The position numbers were made by a program, and so were the translations under genes. Positions 1-7,202 of a stretch of DNA of 12,702 nucleotides are shown here, piece by piece. The DNA comes from Methanospirillum sp. (lineage in GTDB: Archaea > Halobacteriota > Methanomicrobia > Methanomicrobiales > Methanospirillaceae): contig JAJRBL010000212.1 in NCBI GenBank assembly GCA_028679485.1, forward strand, positions 1-12,702. The letters run 5' to 3'. Position 1 is the first letter of the stretch; every line of letters starts with the position of its first letter. Under the pieces are notes generated by a model. It was given only the letters and a program-made list of their open reading frames with translations. It did not search any database and was not told the DNA's origin.

Positions 1-689
1 GGGCCGATCACAAGCTCATCGGGACACAACTCCAGGCAACCATGGATCTCCTGGGGGAGAAAGTCCCGGAGATTGTATTCTTTGAGTTCGTCTCCCTGCC
101 TGAGGGATCCATGAGTACCCGGAAGGGCAAATTCATATCTGCAGACGAACTGATCGAAGAGACCGAGAAGCGTGCCCTTGAAGAGGTTACCACGAGAAGA
201 GCAGAACTCTCTCCCGGGGAACGTGAAAAGATCGCACATGCCGTCGCAATCTCGGCGATACGGTATGATATCGTCAGGACAATCCCTGAGAAGAGCACGG
301 TCTTTGACTGGAAAGAAGCACTTGACTTCGAGAAACAGAGCGGGCCGTATATCCAGTATGCCCATGCCCGTGCATGCAGTATCCTTGAAAAGGCAGGAAC
401 GTTCACCCCCTGCTACGAGGTGCTAGGGGAGGGAGAGACCGTCCTGGTAAAGCAGATAGCACTGTTCCCCAAGGTGATTCAGGACGTCGTTAACGAGTTA
501 AAACCGTATCTTCTTGCCATATATGCGAGAGAACTCGCAGATATATTCAACTCGTTCTACCATGCCGAACCGGTTCTCCGGGCAGATGAGAAAACCAGGA
601 ACCGGAGACTCACCCTTGTGGATGCAACCAGGAATACGTTAAAAGAAGCACTTGAAACGCTGGGAATCGATGCCCTCCGAGCAATGTGA
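1..689 (+). CDS. argS: Arginyl-tRNA synthetase, C-terminal part (5' end outside window)
   Basis: Class I aminoacyl-tRNA synthetase that charges tRNA-Arg with arginine in the cytoplasm. The reading frame is open from the first complete codon at base 3 and has no start in the window, so the N-terminal part with the HIGH motif lies upstream; the ATG at 42 is internal. About 228 residues remain. Seen: ADHKLIG near the start, then GSMSTRKGKFISADEL, the KMSKS-loop region in the form typical of archaeal and many other ArgRS, where the first Lys of KMSKS is absent. The last 130 residues are the helical DALR-type anticodon-binding domain, with SGPYIQYAHAR and a C-terminus ending LGIDALRAM. ArgRS proteins commonly end close to such a Met, so the 3' end looks intact. 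It overlaps the next gene by 20 bases (taking the ATG at 670). Family identity is secure. Confidence 0.95.
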   Translation, partial: ADHKLIGTQLQATMDLLGEKVPEIVFFEFVSLPEGSMSTRKGKFISADELIEETEKRALEEVTTRRAELSPGEREKIAHAVAISAIRYDIVRTIPEKSTVFDWKEALDFEKQSGPYIQYAHARACSILEKAGTFTPCYEVLGEGETVLVKQIALFPKVIQDVVNELKPYLLAIYARELADIFNSFYHAEPVLRADEKTRNRRLTLVDATRNTLKEALETLGIDALRAM

Positions 690-1590
690 ACCGCCGGAAA
701 AAGTACTCCGGGGAATGGGATACCAGTTTTTCCATCCCCGTGCAGGGGCTGCCCTCAAGCCCTGCCTCTGGTGCAAGCGATCGCTTTCGGGGGGAGAGCA
801 GTGCTACAAACACCAGTTTTACGGGATTTGCAGCCACAAGTGTGTACAGCTGACTCCCACCCTGAAATGCAACCACCGCTGTCTCTTCTGCTGGCGCTCT
901 TTTGAACATGAATATACCGGAGAGAAGGAACTCCCCCCTGAAGAGATCGTTTCTCGCATACCCTTTCTTCAGAAAAAAGCCCTCGGAGGTTACAAGGTCT
1001 CCCCAAAGGTGACAAAGGAGCGGTGGGAAGAGGCACTCCGGCCGGATCAGTATGCAATATCACTCTCCGGCGAACCGACCCTTTATCCCCATCTTCCCCT
1101 GCTGATTGATCTGCTTAATCAGACAGGAGGCACAACATTCCTCGTATCGAACGGAACGATGCCGGAGCAACTGAAACGATGCCATCCGTACCAGAAATAC
1201 GTCTCACTCACCTCGCCGGACAGGGGGACATACCTGAAGATTGCACGGCCGGACGAGGATTACTGGGACAGGATTCTGGAAAGCCTCGCCGGGCTCGGGC
1301 ATGCAAACGAGGAGAAACACCGCACGGCGATCAGGATTACCCTCGTGAGGGGAATAAACGACCAGGATCCTGAAGGGTACGCACGTATCATCCAGGAGAG
1401 CGGGGCTCAGTTCGTCGAAGTGAAGGCATACATGCATGTCGGATACAGCCAGCGGCGGCTTACGATCAGGCATATGCCGCTTCATGATGAGATTCAACGG
1501 TTTACCTCACTGCTGCTCCCCCATCTTTCGTACCATGTCAGGGGAGAGAACAGCCTGTCCAGGGTGATCTGTCTGGAGAGAGATTCATGA
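670..1590 (+). CDS. taw1: S-adenosylmethionine-dependent tRNA 4-demethylwyosine synthase (Taw1/TYW1)
   Basis: Radical-SAM enzyme that condenses pyruvate with N1-methylguanosine 37 of tRNA-Phe to give 4-demethylwyosine, the committed step of wyosine synthesis. Seen in the 306-residue product: the CxxxCxxC radical-SAM motif [10 protein letters not shown] (Cys67, 71, 74), then [10 protein letters not shown], the SAM-binding GE region. Before it lie Cys32, Cys45 and Cys58, spaced 13 and 13, matching the N-terminal cysteines that hold the second 4Fe-4S cluster in archaeal TYW1; Cys35 and Cys54 are extra. The YKHQFYGI segment between them is also family-like. I chose ATG 670 over the in-frame TTG 652, because the protein then begins just before the usual N-terminal region; neither start has a convincing Shine-Dalgarno site, and expression is probably coupled to argS, which it overlaps. 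Its stop overlaps the sepS start (ATGA). There is no flavodoxin domain, as expected for the archaeal form. Confidence 0.92.
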   Translation: MPSEQCEPPEKVLRGMGYQFFHPRAGAALKPCLWCKRSLSGGEQCYKHQFYGICSHKCVQLTPTLKCNHRCLFCWRSFEHEYTGEKELPPEEIVSRIPFLQKKALGGYKVSPKVTKERWEEALRPDQYAISLSGEPTLYPHLPLLIDLLNQTGGTTFLVSNGTMPEQLKRCHPYQKYVSLTSPDRGTYLKIARPDEDYWDRILESLAGLGHANEEKHRTAIRITLVRGINDQDPEGYARIIQESGAQFVEVKAYMHVGYSQRRLTIRHMPLHDEIQRFTSLLLPHLSYHVRGENSLSRVICLERDS

Positions 1591-3176
1591 GATTTGACAC
1601 AGAAGAGTTTAAAAAAAGAGGAAAAGAGGATTTCGAAGCAGCCTGGCATGCAGGCCCGTCTATCCTGACACCTCCGGCTGCAGGGAAGATCTACCCTCGG
1701 CTTGAATTCAGGAAAGCCAGGGAACACCCGGTCTTTGAGACCATTCACCGGCTCAGGAAGGCATACCTTGCCCTAGGATTCGATGAGGCTGAGAACCCGA
1801 TCATCGTGGACGAGCAGGAAGTATACCGCCAGTTCGGGCCAGAAGCCATGGCAGTCCTTGACCGGGTCTTTTACCTCGGCGGGCTTCCGAGGCCAAACGT
1901 CGGGATCGGGAAGGAACAGATCCAGAAGATCAACCAGATTCTTGAACGAAACCTCTCTGACGAGGAGGAGGAGTCACTCAGGAAGACACTCCATGCCTAC
2001 AAGAAGTCCGAGATCGACGGGGATGAACTGACCCATGAACTATCGGAAGTACTGCATACTGATGATGCCCGGGTTGTGGAGATACTGGACCGGGTCTTTC
2101 CCGAATTCAGGGAACTGAAACCCGAATCGTCCAGGCAGACACTTCGGTCCCACATGACCAGCGGGTGGTTCCAGACCCTGGGCTCGATCTGGGAGAAAGT
2201 GCCCCACCCGATCCGTCTCTTCTCGGTGGACCGGTGTTTCAGAAGAGAACAGGCAGAAGACTCGCACCGGGTCATGAGTTATCACTCGGCATCATGTGTA
2301 ATCGCCGGTGCGGATGTCACTATAGAGGACGGAAAAGCAGTTGCCCGTGCGCTTCTTTCGGCATTCGGGTATACCGACTTTCAGTTTCGCCCGGATGACA
2401 AGCGTTCCAAGTATTATATGCCGGATACCCAGACCGAGGTGTATGCCGCCCACCCGGATCATGGATGGGTAGAGGTGGCCACCTTCGGGATCTACTCGCC
2501 GGTGGCTCTTGCTGAGTACGGAATAGGTGTCCCGGTCATGAACCTCGGGCTCGGGGTTGAACGGCTTGCCATGATCATGAACAAGGCACGCGATATCAGG
2601 GAACTCTGTCACCCGCAGTTCTATCCGCCCCGGTATTCTGACACCGATCTCGCGAGAGCAGTCTCACTTGCACAGGAGCCGAAGACACCGGAAGGAAAAC
2701 TGGCTGTGCGGAAGATCATGGCAGTTGCCGAAGAGAACGGGTCGGCTATAGGCCCCTGCTCATTCCCGGGGTTCGAAGGCATGCTTTCCGGGAGGATGAT
2801 CCGGATCTTTGTAGAGGAACCGGAAGAAAAAGCAAAACTTCTCGGGCCTGCGGCACTAAACGAAGTATTCGTTTATAACGGCGCGATCCTGGGTGTCCCT
2901 GATACGGAGAAGTTTGCCGAGGTGAGAGAGAACGGGGTGCCGGCCGGTATCTCTTACCTGTTTGCAGGGATATCACGTGCGGTAAGCGAGATAGAAACGG
3001 CAGCACTATTCGGAACAGGAACCGAGGTCCAGGTAAAAATGGCACGACTTCCCAGTGATATCAACCTGGTAATCGAGCCCTGGGCGATGAGGTACATCAC
3101 CGACAATAATCTCAAGACTGATGTCAGAGGGCCGGTTTTTCTGACGATACGATCTGAAATTATCACCGGAGCATGA
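1587..3176 (+). CDS. sepS: O-phosphoserine--tRNA(Cys) ligase (SepRS)
   Basis: Class II synthetase that charges tRNA-Cys with O-phosphoserine; SepCysS then converts it to Cys-tRNA. The route is known from methanogens and close relatives, many of which lack CysRS. Product 529 residues, near the family's usual 530-540. Seen: HMTSGWF (189-195), whose Thr lies where the family's phosphoserine-binding Thr is expected; class II motif 2 with [11 protein letters not shown] (212-222); SYHSASCV (231-238), the substrate Ser/His segment; and motif 3, [10 protein letters not shown] (320-329). The N-terminal 100 residues ([17 protein letters not shown] onward) and the C-terminal domain that contacts the tRNA are present. 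A GGAG sequence at 1575-1578 sits 8 bases before the ATG. The start codon overlaps the taw1 stop by four bases, so translation of the two is probably coupled. The SepCysS gene is not in this window. Identity is secure. Confidence 0.96.
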   Translation: MRFDTEEFKKRGKEDFEAAWHAGPSILTPPAAGKIYPRLEFRKAREHPVFETIHRLRKAYLALGFDEAENPIIVDEQEVYRQFGPEAMAVLDRVFYLGGLPRPNVGIGKEQIQKINQILERNLSDEEEESLRKTLHAYKKSEIDGDELTHELSEVLHTDDARVVEILDRVFPEFRELKPESSRQTLRSHMTSGWFQTLGSIWEKVPHPIRLFSVDRCFRREQAEDSHRVMSYHSASCVIAGADVTIEDGKAVARALLSAFGYTDFQFRPDDKRSKYYMPDTQTEVYAAHPDHGWVEVATFGIYSPVALAEYGIGVPVMNLGLGVERLAMIMNKARDIRELCHPQFYPPRYSDTDLARAVSLAQEPKTPEGKLAVRKIMAVAEENGSAIGPCSFPGFEGMLSGRMIRIFVEEPEEKAKLLGPAALNEVFVYNGAILGVPDTEKFAEVRENGVPAGISYLFAGISRAVSEIETAALFGTGTEVQVKMARLPSDINLVIEPWAMRYITDNNLKTDVRGPVFLTIRSEIITGA

Positions 3177-3179
3177 TAT

Positions 3180-3242
3180 TTCCTTAAAAAAATGTGTTTT
3201 TAAAAATATTTTTGCAAATATACCCCATTTCTGATATTTTTT
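3180..3242 (+). terminator. Probable transcription terminator after sepS
   Basis: Just after the sepS stop is an AT-only inverted repeat (ttaaaaa at 3184-3190, tttttaa at 3197-3203) followed by T-runs at 3209-3213 and 3237-3242. Archaeal RNA polymerase terminates mainly at T-tracts on the non-template strand, so this stretch is a good candidate for the end of the argS-taw1-sepS transcript. The hairpin itself has no GC and would be weak; the T-tracts are the main evidence. Confidence 0.5.
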
Positions 3243-3377
3243 CATCTTCTCTCTTTGTCAATATTGAGCATTATCTAAGGGTTTCTTCCAAAATCCTTAT
3301 CAGTTTTGTGTACAATATTCAAACACACAGGAGAGATGGTACTTCCTGATCGATACATTGGGAAAATACGCTTCTTT

Positions 3378-3383
3378 AGGGGA
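3378..3383 (+). promoter_or_regulatory. Ribosome binding site that sets the start of the PKD/PEGA gene
   Basis: The sequence AGGGGA lies 7 bases before the ATG at 3391 and is the best Shine-Dalgarno match in the 214-base spacer. The frame is also open back to a TTG at 3358, but nothing like a ribosome binding site precedes that codon, and starting at 3391 puts a normal signal peptide directly at the N-terminus. I could not pick one convincing TATA box; AT-rich candidates lie at about 3214-3221 and 3309-3320. Confidence 0.7.
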
Positions 3384-3390
3384 TGCAAAG

Positions 3391-6366
3391 ATGGATGGGA
3401 TTCGAATAATAAGGCCGGCGATAATACTGGTCGTTCTGTTCAGTATACTGGTGATGGCAGCAGGGGCAGTTCCTCCTCTGCCTGCTGAATATTATGGAAA
3501 GGTATCAGTAGACGGTACTCCGGCCGTACCGGGAACGGTTCTTGTTGCAAAGATTAATGATCAGGTACGGGGGAAGATGGTTATCTCCACTGCCGGGCAG
3601 TATGGCGGGACCGGTATCTTCGATGAAAAACTGGTAGTCGGGGCAACCGAAGATGATATAAAATCAGGAAATGCGGTTATCACCTTTTACCTCGGGGACA
3701 AAAAAGTGGATCAGACGGTTCCTTTTGAACCGGGAATTGCCAAACAACTGGATTTATCCACGGGCAGAGTTTCTGGGATCATCGCTGACTTCACGGCCAC
3801 ACCGACCTCAGGCAATCCACCGCTCACGGTCCAGTTCACCGATACTTCCACCGGAAATCCGACCATGTGGTCCTGGGATTTCGGAGACGGAACCACTGAG
3901 GGAATGCTGGCAAACCCCTCACATACCTACCAGTCACCGGGAACCTACACCGTGAAACATACGGCAAGTTCACAGACTGGCGGATCAAACACCAGGGTGA
4001 AGGAAGGATACATCACGGTAGGGCAGACCGGGGGCATCAAGGCATCCTTTACCGTAGACAAGCGAAGCGGGCCAAAACCCCTGACGGTTCAGTTCACTGA
4101 TACTTCCACCGGAAATCCGACCATGTGGTCCTGGGACTTCGGGGATGGAACAACCCAGGGTATGTTTGCAAACCCCTCACATACCTACCAGGAAGCGGGA
4201 GTATACTCGGTTAAACTGACTGCCTCAAGCGCAACAGGATCTGACACGAAAACCGAGAATGATTATATCTCGGTAACTGGTGATATTCCTCCGCCGGTGG
4301 CGATGTTTGAGGCAACCCCGCTTTCAGGGGACGCCCCGCTCAGGGTGAAATTCACCGATCTCTCCCTCGGACCACCGACCTCGTATATCTGGGACTTCGG
4401 GGATGGAACGACATCGACAGAATCCAACCCGATGCATGAGTACCTGGCCAAGGGCGTTTTCACGGTGAAACTGACCGTGAAGAACAGCGGCGGATCCCAT
4501 ACGATGAAGCGGGACAACTACATCACCGTAGGGGGAAGCTCCGGTATCATGGCTGAATTCACCGCGATGCCAACCTCAGGAGTTGCTCCGCTCACGGTCC
4601 AGTTCACCGATACCTCCACCGGGCACCCGACCATGTGGTCCTGGGACTTCGGCGACGGGACTTCCCAGGGCATGCTGGCAAATCCATCGCATACCTACCA
4701 GGTTCCGGGGACGTATACCGTCAAGCTGACGGCCAGCTCCCAGACCGGAACCAGTACCAAGGTCAAGGAAGGATTCATCCAGGTCAGTCCCTCCGGTGGT
4801 ATCGTGGCTGACTTTATCGGCAGCCCGACATGCGGAAATGCACCGCTTACCGTCCAGTTCAGTGACCGGTCACAGGGTCGGCCGACCATGTGGTTCTGGG
4901 ACTTCGGGGACGGGGGTACGGCACTTGTTGGAAACCCGGTTCATATTTACAAAAACCCGGGAAGGTACACGGTTAAACTCACCTCGAGCAACCAGGCATC
5001 GTCAAACACGGCGATAAAAACCGATTACATCATGGTCCAGTCAGGGCCGGTGGGATTCGGATCTATCAGGATCATCTATGCACCGGACCGATCCTCGGTC
5101 TACGTGGACGATGTGCTGAAAGGTGAGACACACTTCCTCCAGACATTCGTCGTCGACAATCTCCAGGCAGGGGAACATCAGATCAGAATCTCAAAGCCTG
5201 GATTCAGTGACTATGTCGCACGTGTACCGGTCATCTACGGTCACCCGACCGATGTTATTGCAGATATGCGGATCCTGCCGTCCCAGAACGGAATCCTGAG
5301 CGTGTACACCTACCCGGTCGGATCATCGGTCTATATCGATGGTGTTCTTGCCGGGAACGGACCGCTCTGGAAGGCTGATGTTCCCCCGGGAGTGCACCAG
5401 GTAAAGGCAACGTCACCAGGCTACCTTGAATGGTCACAGAATGTCGAGGTCAGGGGAGGGGGAAGTGTAACGTATGTGACGGCTGCCCTGTATCCCGCCT
5501 GGTGGACACCGATATACGGATACATCATGGTCTCCTCGCTCCCCGGGAACGGTGCGGTGTTCCTCGACGGGGTATCCCAGGGCCATACCCCGATAACCCT
5601 CTCCCAGGTTCCCCCGGGCCAGCACACGATACGGATTGAATTACCCGGGTACCAACCCTGGCAGCAGGCGGTTAACGTGATGGAGGGCAGAACTGCCTAT
5701 GTTCTTGCCCAGATGACGAGCGGAAGCGGGGGAGGAGCAGTCCCGGTACAACCGGTTGTCCCGACGAACCCGGTAAATCCCACCAATCCCACTAATCCGA
5801 TAACCCCGCCTAACCCGACTAATCCAACAAATCCCACGAACCCGTCTAATCCGATCATCGCATCGGCCGGCGGGGCAGAACCGGCTGCAGACCAGATAAT
5901 CATGGCATCGGTCCCATCGGCAGATACCTCAGAGGCAACCGTCCAGACATCTCCAGCAGGATCAGGTGATGTTGCCGCCTCACCAGTACCGGCAGATATT
6001 GCCACAGGCACTGCAGATACGACAAGCACAACCGGAACAGAGGAATACTCGGTTGCCTCTGCTCCTGCAGATAATGCGTCCGGGGTAGCCGGGCAGGCAG
6101 CTCCGATGCAGAACACTTCAGGTGATGCAATAGTATCGGTTACCTCGGCTGACAATGCATCAGGTACCCCAGTCCAGGCAACTCTGGAACAGACCACAAC
6201 AGAGGATGTATCAGGAGCCGTACCGACCGATAACGCAACCGGCGTTCCTGCCATGCAGACCGAAGCAGGACAGGGTATCTTCTCCATAACCTCTGCCCCG
6301 TCTGACGGCAACGTAAGCGGCGGATCTCCGGAACAGGCCGGATATTCCCCTATCCAGACGAATTAA
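3391..6366 (+). CDS. Large secreted surface protein: five PKD domains, three PEGA domains, Asn-Pro linker, sequon-rich tail
   Basis: A 991-residue exported protein, probably on the cell surface or in the surrounding matrix; its exact role is unknown. Signal peptide: residues 1-26, a hydrophobic stretch ending AAGA before VPPLP. Residues 27-125 form an N-terminal domain (PAEYYGKVSVDG and following) of the kind I associate with methanogen surface proteins. Five PKD domains follow at about 131-210, 216-295, 302-380, 386-465 and 471-550, each with a W-D-FGDG core and a Y-x-VKLT-like strand. PKD domains are beta-sandwich folds used in adhesion and extracellular scaffolds. Three PEGA domains follow at about 555-629, 632-706 and 711-775, the last two with VPPG-Q/V-H and PGY signatures. 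Then come ten NP tripeptides (792-821) and a Ser/Thr/Ala-rich tail (844-991) with five N-x-S/T sequons. There is no C-terminal membrane helix or PGF-type sorting signal, so the means of surface attachment is unclear. The mature chain has a single cysteine, Cys481. It stands alone, with its own ribosome binding site. Confidence 0.9.
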   Translation: MDGIRIIRPAIILVVLFSILVMAAGAVPPLPAEYYGKVSVDGTPAVPGTVLVAKINDQVRGKMVISTAGQYGGTGIFDEKLVVGATEDDIKSGNAVITFYLGDKKVDQTVPFEPGIAKQLDLSTGRVSGIIADFTATPTSGNPPLTVQFTDTSTGNPTMWSWDFGDGTTEGMLANPSHTYQSPGTYTVKHTASSQTGGSNTRVKEGYITVGQTGGIKASFTVDKRSGPKPLTVQFTDTSTGNPTMWSWDFGDGTTQGMFANPSHTYQEAGVYSVKLTASSATGSDTKTENDYISVTGDIPPPVAMFEATPLSGDAPLRVKFTDLSLGPPTSYIWDFGDGTTSTESNPMHEYLAKGVFTVKLTVKNSGGSHTMKRDNYITVGGSSGIMAEFTAMPTSGVAPLTVQFTDTSTGHPTMWSWDFGDGTSQGMLANPSHTYQVPGTYTVKLTASSQTGTSTKVKEGFIQVSPSGGIVADFIGSPTCGNAPLTVQFSDRSQGRPTMWFWDFGDGGTALVGNPVHIYKNPGRYTVKLTSSNQASSNTAIKTDYIMVQSGPVGFGSIRIIYAPDRSSVYVDDVLKGETHFLQTFVVDNLQAGEHQIRISKPGFSDYVARVPVIYGHPTDVIADMRILPSQNGILSVYTYPVGSSVYIDGVLAGNGPLWKADVPPGVHQVKATSPGYLEWSQNVEVRGGGSVTYVTAALYPAWWTPIYGYIMVSSLPGNGAVFLDGVSQGHTPITLSQVPPGQHTIRIELPGYQPWQQAVNVMEGRTAYVLAQMTSGSGGGAVPVQPVVPTNPVNPTNPTNPITPPNPTNPTNPTNPSNPIIASAGGAEPAADQIIMASVPSADTSEATVQTSPAGSGDVAASPVPADIATGTADTTSTTGTEEYSVASAPADNASGVAGQAAPMQNTSGDAIVSVTSADNASGTPVQATLEQTTTEDVSGAVPTDNATGVPAMQTEAGQGIFSITSAPSDGNVSGGSPEQAGYSPIQTN
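3781..5040 (+). repeat. Five tandem PKD-domain repeats encoded in DNA
   Basis: Five units at about 3781-4020, 4036-4275, 4294-4530, 4546-4785 and 4801-5040, spaced 252-258 bases apart. Units 1 and 2 share a perfect 38-base stretch (3841-3878 and 4099-4136) covering most of DTSTGNPTMWSWD. Unit 4 closely resembles unit 1, with 23 identical bases around 3822-3844 and 4590-4612. Units 3 and 5 are the most diverged. The pattern fits internal duplication or gene conversion among units 1, 2 and 4. Confidence 0.85.
5764..5853 (+). repeat. Ten-unit Asn-Pro tripeptide linker (period 9 bases)
   Basis: Thirty codons encode ten tripeptides, nine of the form x-N-P with x mostly Thr (also Val, Pro, Ser) and one ITP. 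Codons vary freely (aac or aat; ccg, ccc or cca), so the protein pattern is kept while the DNA is not a perfect repeat. This argues for selection on an extended, stiff linker rather than a recent slippage event. Pro follows each of these Asn residues, so none is an N-glycosylation sequon. Confidence 0.9.
5920..6363 (+). repeat. Degenerate ~25-residue repeats in the C-terminal tail
   Basis: Units begin at 5920, 5992, 6067, 6148, 6226 and 6301, giving spacings of 24, 25, 27, 26 and 25 codons, with a final short unit of 21 codons. Each opens with a form of [A/S/T]-D-x-A-[S/T]-G: ADTSEA, ADIATG, ADNASG, ADNASG, TDNATG, SDGNVSG. The middle of most units is Gln- and Thr-rich, and most end in a short Ser/Val/Ala/Pro run (SVASAP, SVTS, SITSAP). 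Sequons lie at codons 6073, 6112, 6154, 6232 and 6310. The DNA identity between units is low. Confidence 0.7.
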
Positions 6367-6401
6367 TCCTAATCCTATATCCGGATAGATAAGAATTCAT
6401 T

Positions 6402-6428
6402 CCTTCCCTTTTTTCCGGTAAAAAAAAC
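6402..6428. terminator. Possible bidirectional T-tract terminator between convergent genes
   Basis: T6 at 6409-6414 is followed by ccggt and then an A-run to 6427, so each strand reads a T-tract when approached from its own gene. A palindrome, tatccggata, lies nearby at 6378-6387. The surface protein gene ends at 6366 on the + strand and the small secreted gene ends at 6627 on the - strand, so the site is placed to stop both, although it is 200 bases beyond the latter. Confidence 0.4.
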
Positions 6429-6626
6429 TTAGAAAGAATCGTACATTCTGACGATTATTCTTCAGAGATGTTCAGAGATGACCGGGTTTATCATCTATTT
6501 TTCCGTTTCTTCAAATGACCGGATGGTAAAGATAGAAAACGTGCATCTTTCCTTCGTTTATTAGAGTGCAAAGTAATACGTTTAGAAATAATTGAAGTGA
6601 AACGGCGAGTATTTCAAGACGTACAA
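6429..6626. other. Non-coding spacer between convergent genes
   Basis: AT-rich, with no supported gene. It contains a perfect tandem duplication of ttcagagatg (6461-6480) and a short inverted repeat, aatcgt/acgatt (6437-6442 and 6451-6456, loop of 8). A + strand open frame running from 6597 into the next gene has no ribosome binding site and no signal or domain features; I regard it as a shadow of the - strand gene. Confidence 0.5.
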
Positions 6627-6980
6627 TCAGATCAGCGCTTCATAGTAATAAGCAAACTTGATACCCGTACAAGAGACGAGGGATTCGCCATCAGCACCGT
6701 AAAAAACCCATGCTGCATTCAGGGGAAACGAACTGTTGGTCAACCCGGCTACCGGTACCAGGTAACTTTGACCACTATCTGGGACATGGCAGTATGGGAT
6801 GATATCCTGGATGGTTATCACCATATTCCCCCCGGTTCCATTGGTGACGGAAGCTTCCCCACCCTGAATATACCCCACATAGCCGGGTGATTCTTCAGCG
6901 ATACAGAATCCTCCAGAAGGTACCAGCAGGAGTAAACAGATGAATCCAAGGGGGATGTTAAGATTCATGCATTTACCCAT
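6627..6980 (-). CDS. Small secreted protein of unknown function
   Basis: 117 residues from ATG 6980, or 113 from the in-frame ATG at 6968. I do not recognise a family. Seen: a hydrophobic signal segment (GFICLLLLVPSGGF) followed by a likely cleavage region near FCIAEES, then about 90 residues of polar, beta-like sequence with PGYVGYIQGGEASV, two sequons (NGT, NSS) and two Cys beyond the signal region. No membrane helix follows, so the product is probably released or loosely attached outside the cell. GGFC is only a poor lipobox. The longer start gives a Lys in the n-region; the shorter lies about 29 bases from the middle of an AT-rich TATA-like run (6993-7004) and could be leaderless. Neither has a Shine-Dalgarno site. 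The gene stands alone, convergent with the PKD/PEGA gene and downstream of the tRNA pair on the same strand. The signal peptide is the main reason I prefer it to the opposite-strand frame. Confidence 0.68.
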   Translation of the reverse strand: MGKCMNLNIPLGFICLLLLVPSGGFCIAEESPGYVGYIQGGEASVTNGTGGNMVITIQDIIPYCHVPDSGQSYLVPVAGLTNSSFPLNAAWVFYGADGESLVSCTGIKFAYYYEALI

Positions 6981-6992
6981 TACTTGAGGAAA

Positions 6993-7004
6993 GATATTTT
7001 TTTT
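6993..7004 (-). promoter_or_regulatory. Candidate TATA box for the small secreted gene
   Basis: On the - strand this reads aaaaaaaatatc, an AT-rich TATA-like element. Its middle is about 29 bases before the ATG at 6968, so transcription would begin at or very near that codon. A second TATA-like run, taatataaaaa on the - strand, lies at about 7094-7106 and would give a leader of about 100 bases. The choice between them cannot be made by eye. Confidence 0.35.
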
Positions 7005-7202
7005 GATCTACGGTACGTTACCGGAAGGATCATGTGAAAGAGTAAAGGAACACTTCCTATGAGAACAGTCCCTACAAAATCTCATAACCTGACTTTTTAT
7101 ATTAAATCATAGCGAGGATAGGAGTTACCCAATTACATTGAAAACAAGTCTCCCAAAAGACTAAAACCACTTTATACTATCCAAAAAGGGAGAGTTACCT
7201 AA
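7005..7202. other. Spacer between the small secreted gene and tRNA-Val
   Basis: AT-rich, with no open frame of note. On the - strand it begins with the 3' trailer of tRNA-Val, which runs into a T5 tract (aaaaa on the + strand at 7183-7187), a plausible terminator for the tRNA pair. I see no C/D-box, riboswitch or other RNA motif that I can support. Confidence 0.45.

Noticed and set aside
93..125. Loss of the first Lys of KMSKS in ArgRS as a sign of inactivation
   Set aside because: The SMSTRKG form is normal for archaeal ArgRS, and the rest of the protein is intact.
652..669. TTG start for taw1, giving six extra residues
   Set aside because: No ribosome binding site precedes it, and the ATG at 670 fits the usual N-terminus. 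It is not excluded.
3358..3390. TTG start for the PKD/PEGA protein
   Set aside because: A good AGGGGA site and a normal signal peptide both support ATG 3391.
3336..3488. 50-codon + strand frame from ATG 3336 overlapping the start of the PKD/PEGA gene
   Set aside because: The purine-rich AGGAGAG touches the ATG, too close to act as a normal ribosome binding site, and the product has no recognisable feature.
5764..5853. Short tandem repeat as a CRISPR array or minisatellite
   Set aside because: It is in frame within a gene, has a 9-base period without spacers, and the repeats differ at synonymous positions.
5697..6311. 204-codon frame on the - strand opposite the PKD/PEGA tail
   Set aside because: Its Val/Ala/Gly-rich sequence is the mirror of the biased, repetitive + strand codons; it has no ribosome binding site and no domain.
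6597..6890. + strand 97-codon frame opposite the small secreted gene
   Set aside because: It has no ribosome binding site, and the - strand frame carries a convincing signal peptide.
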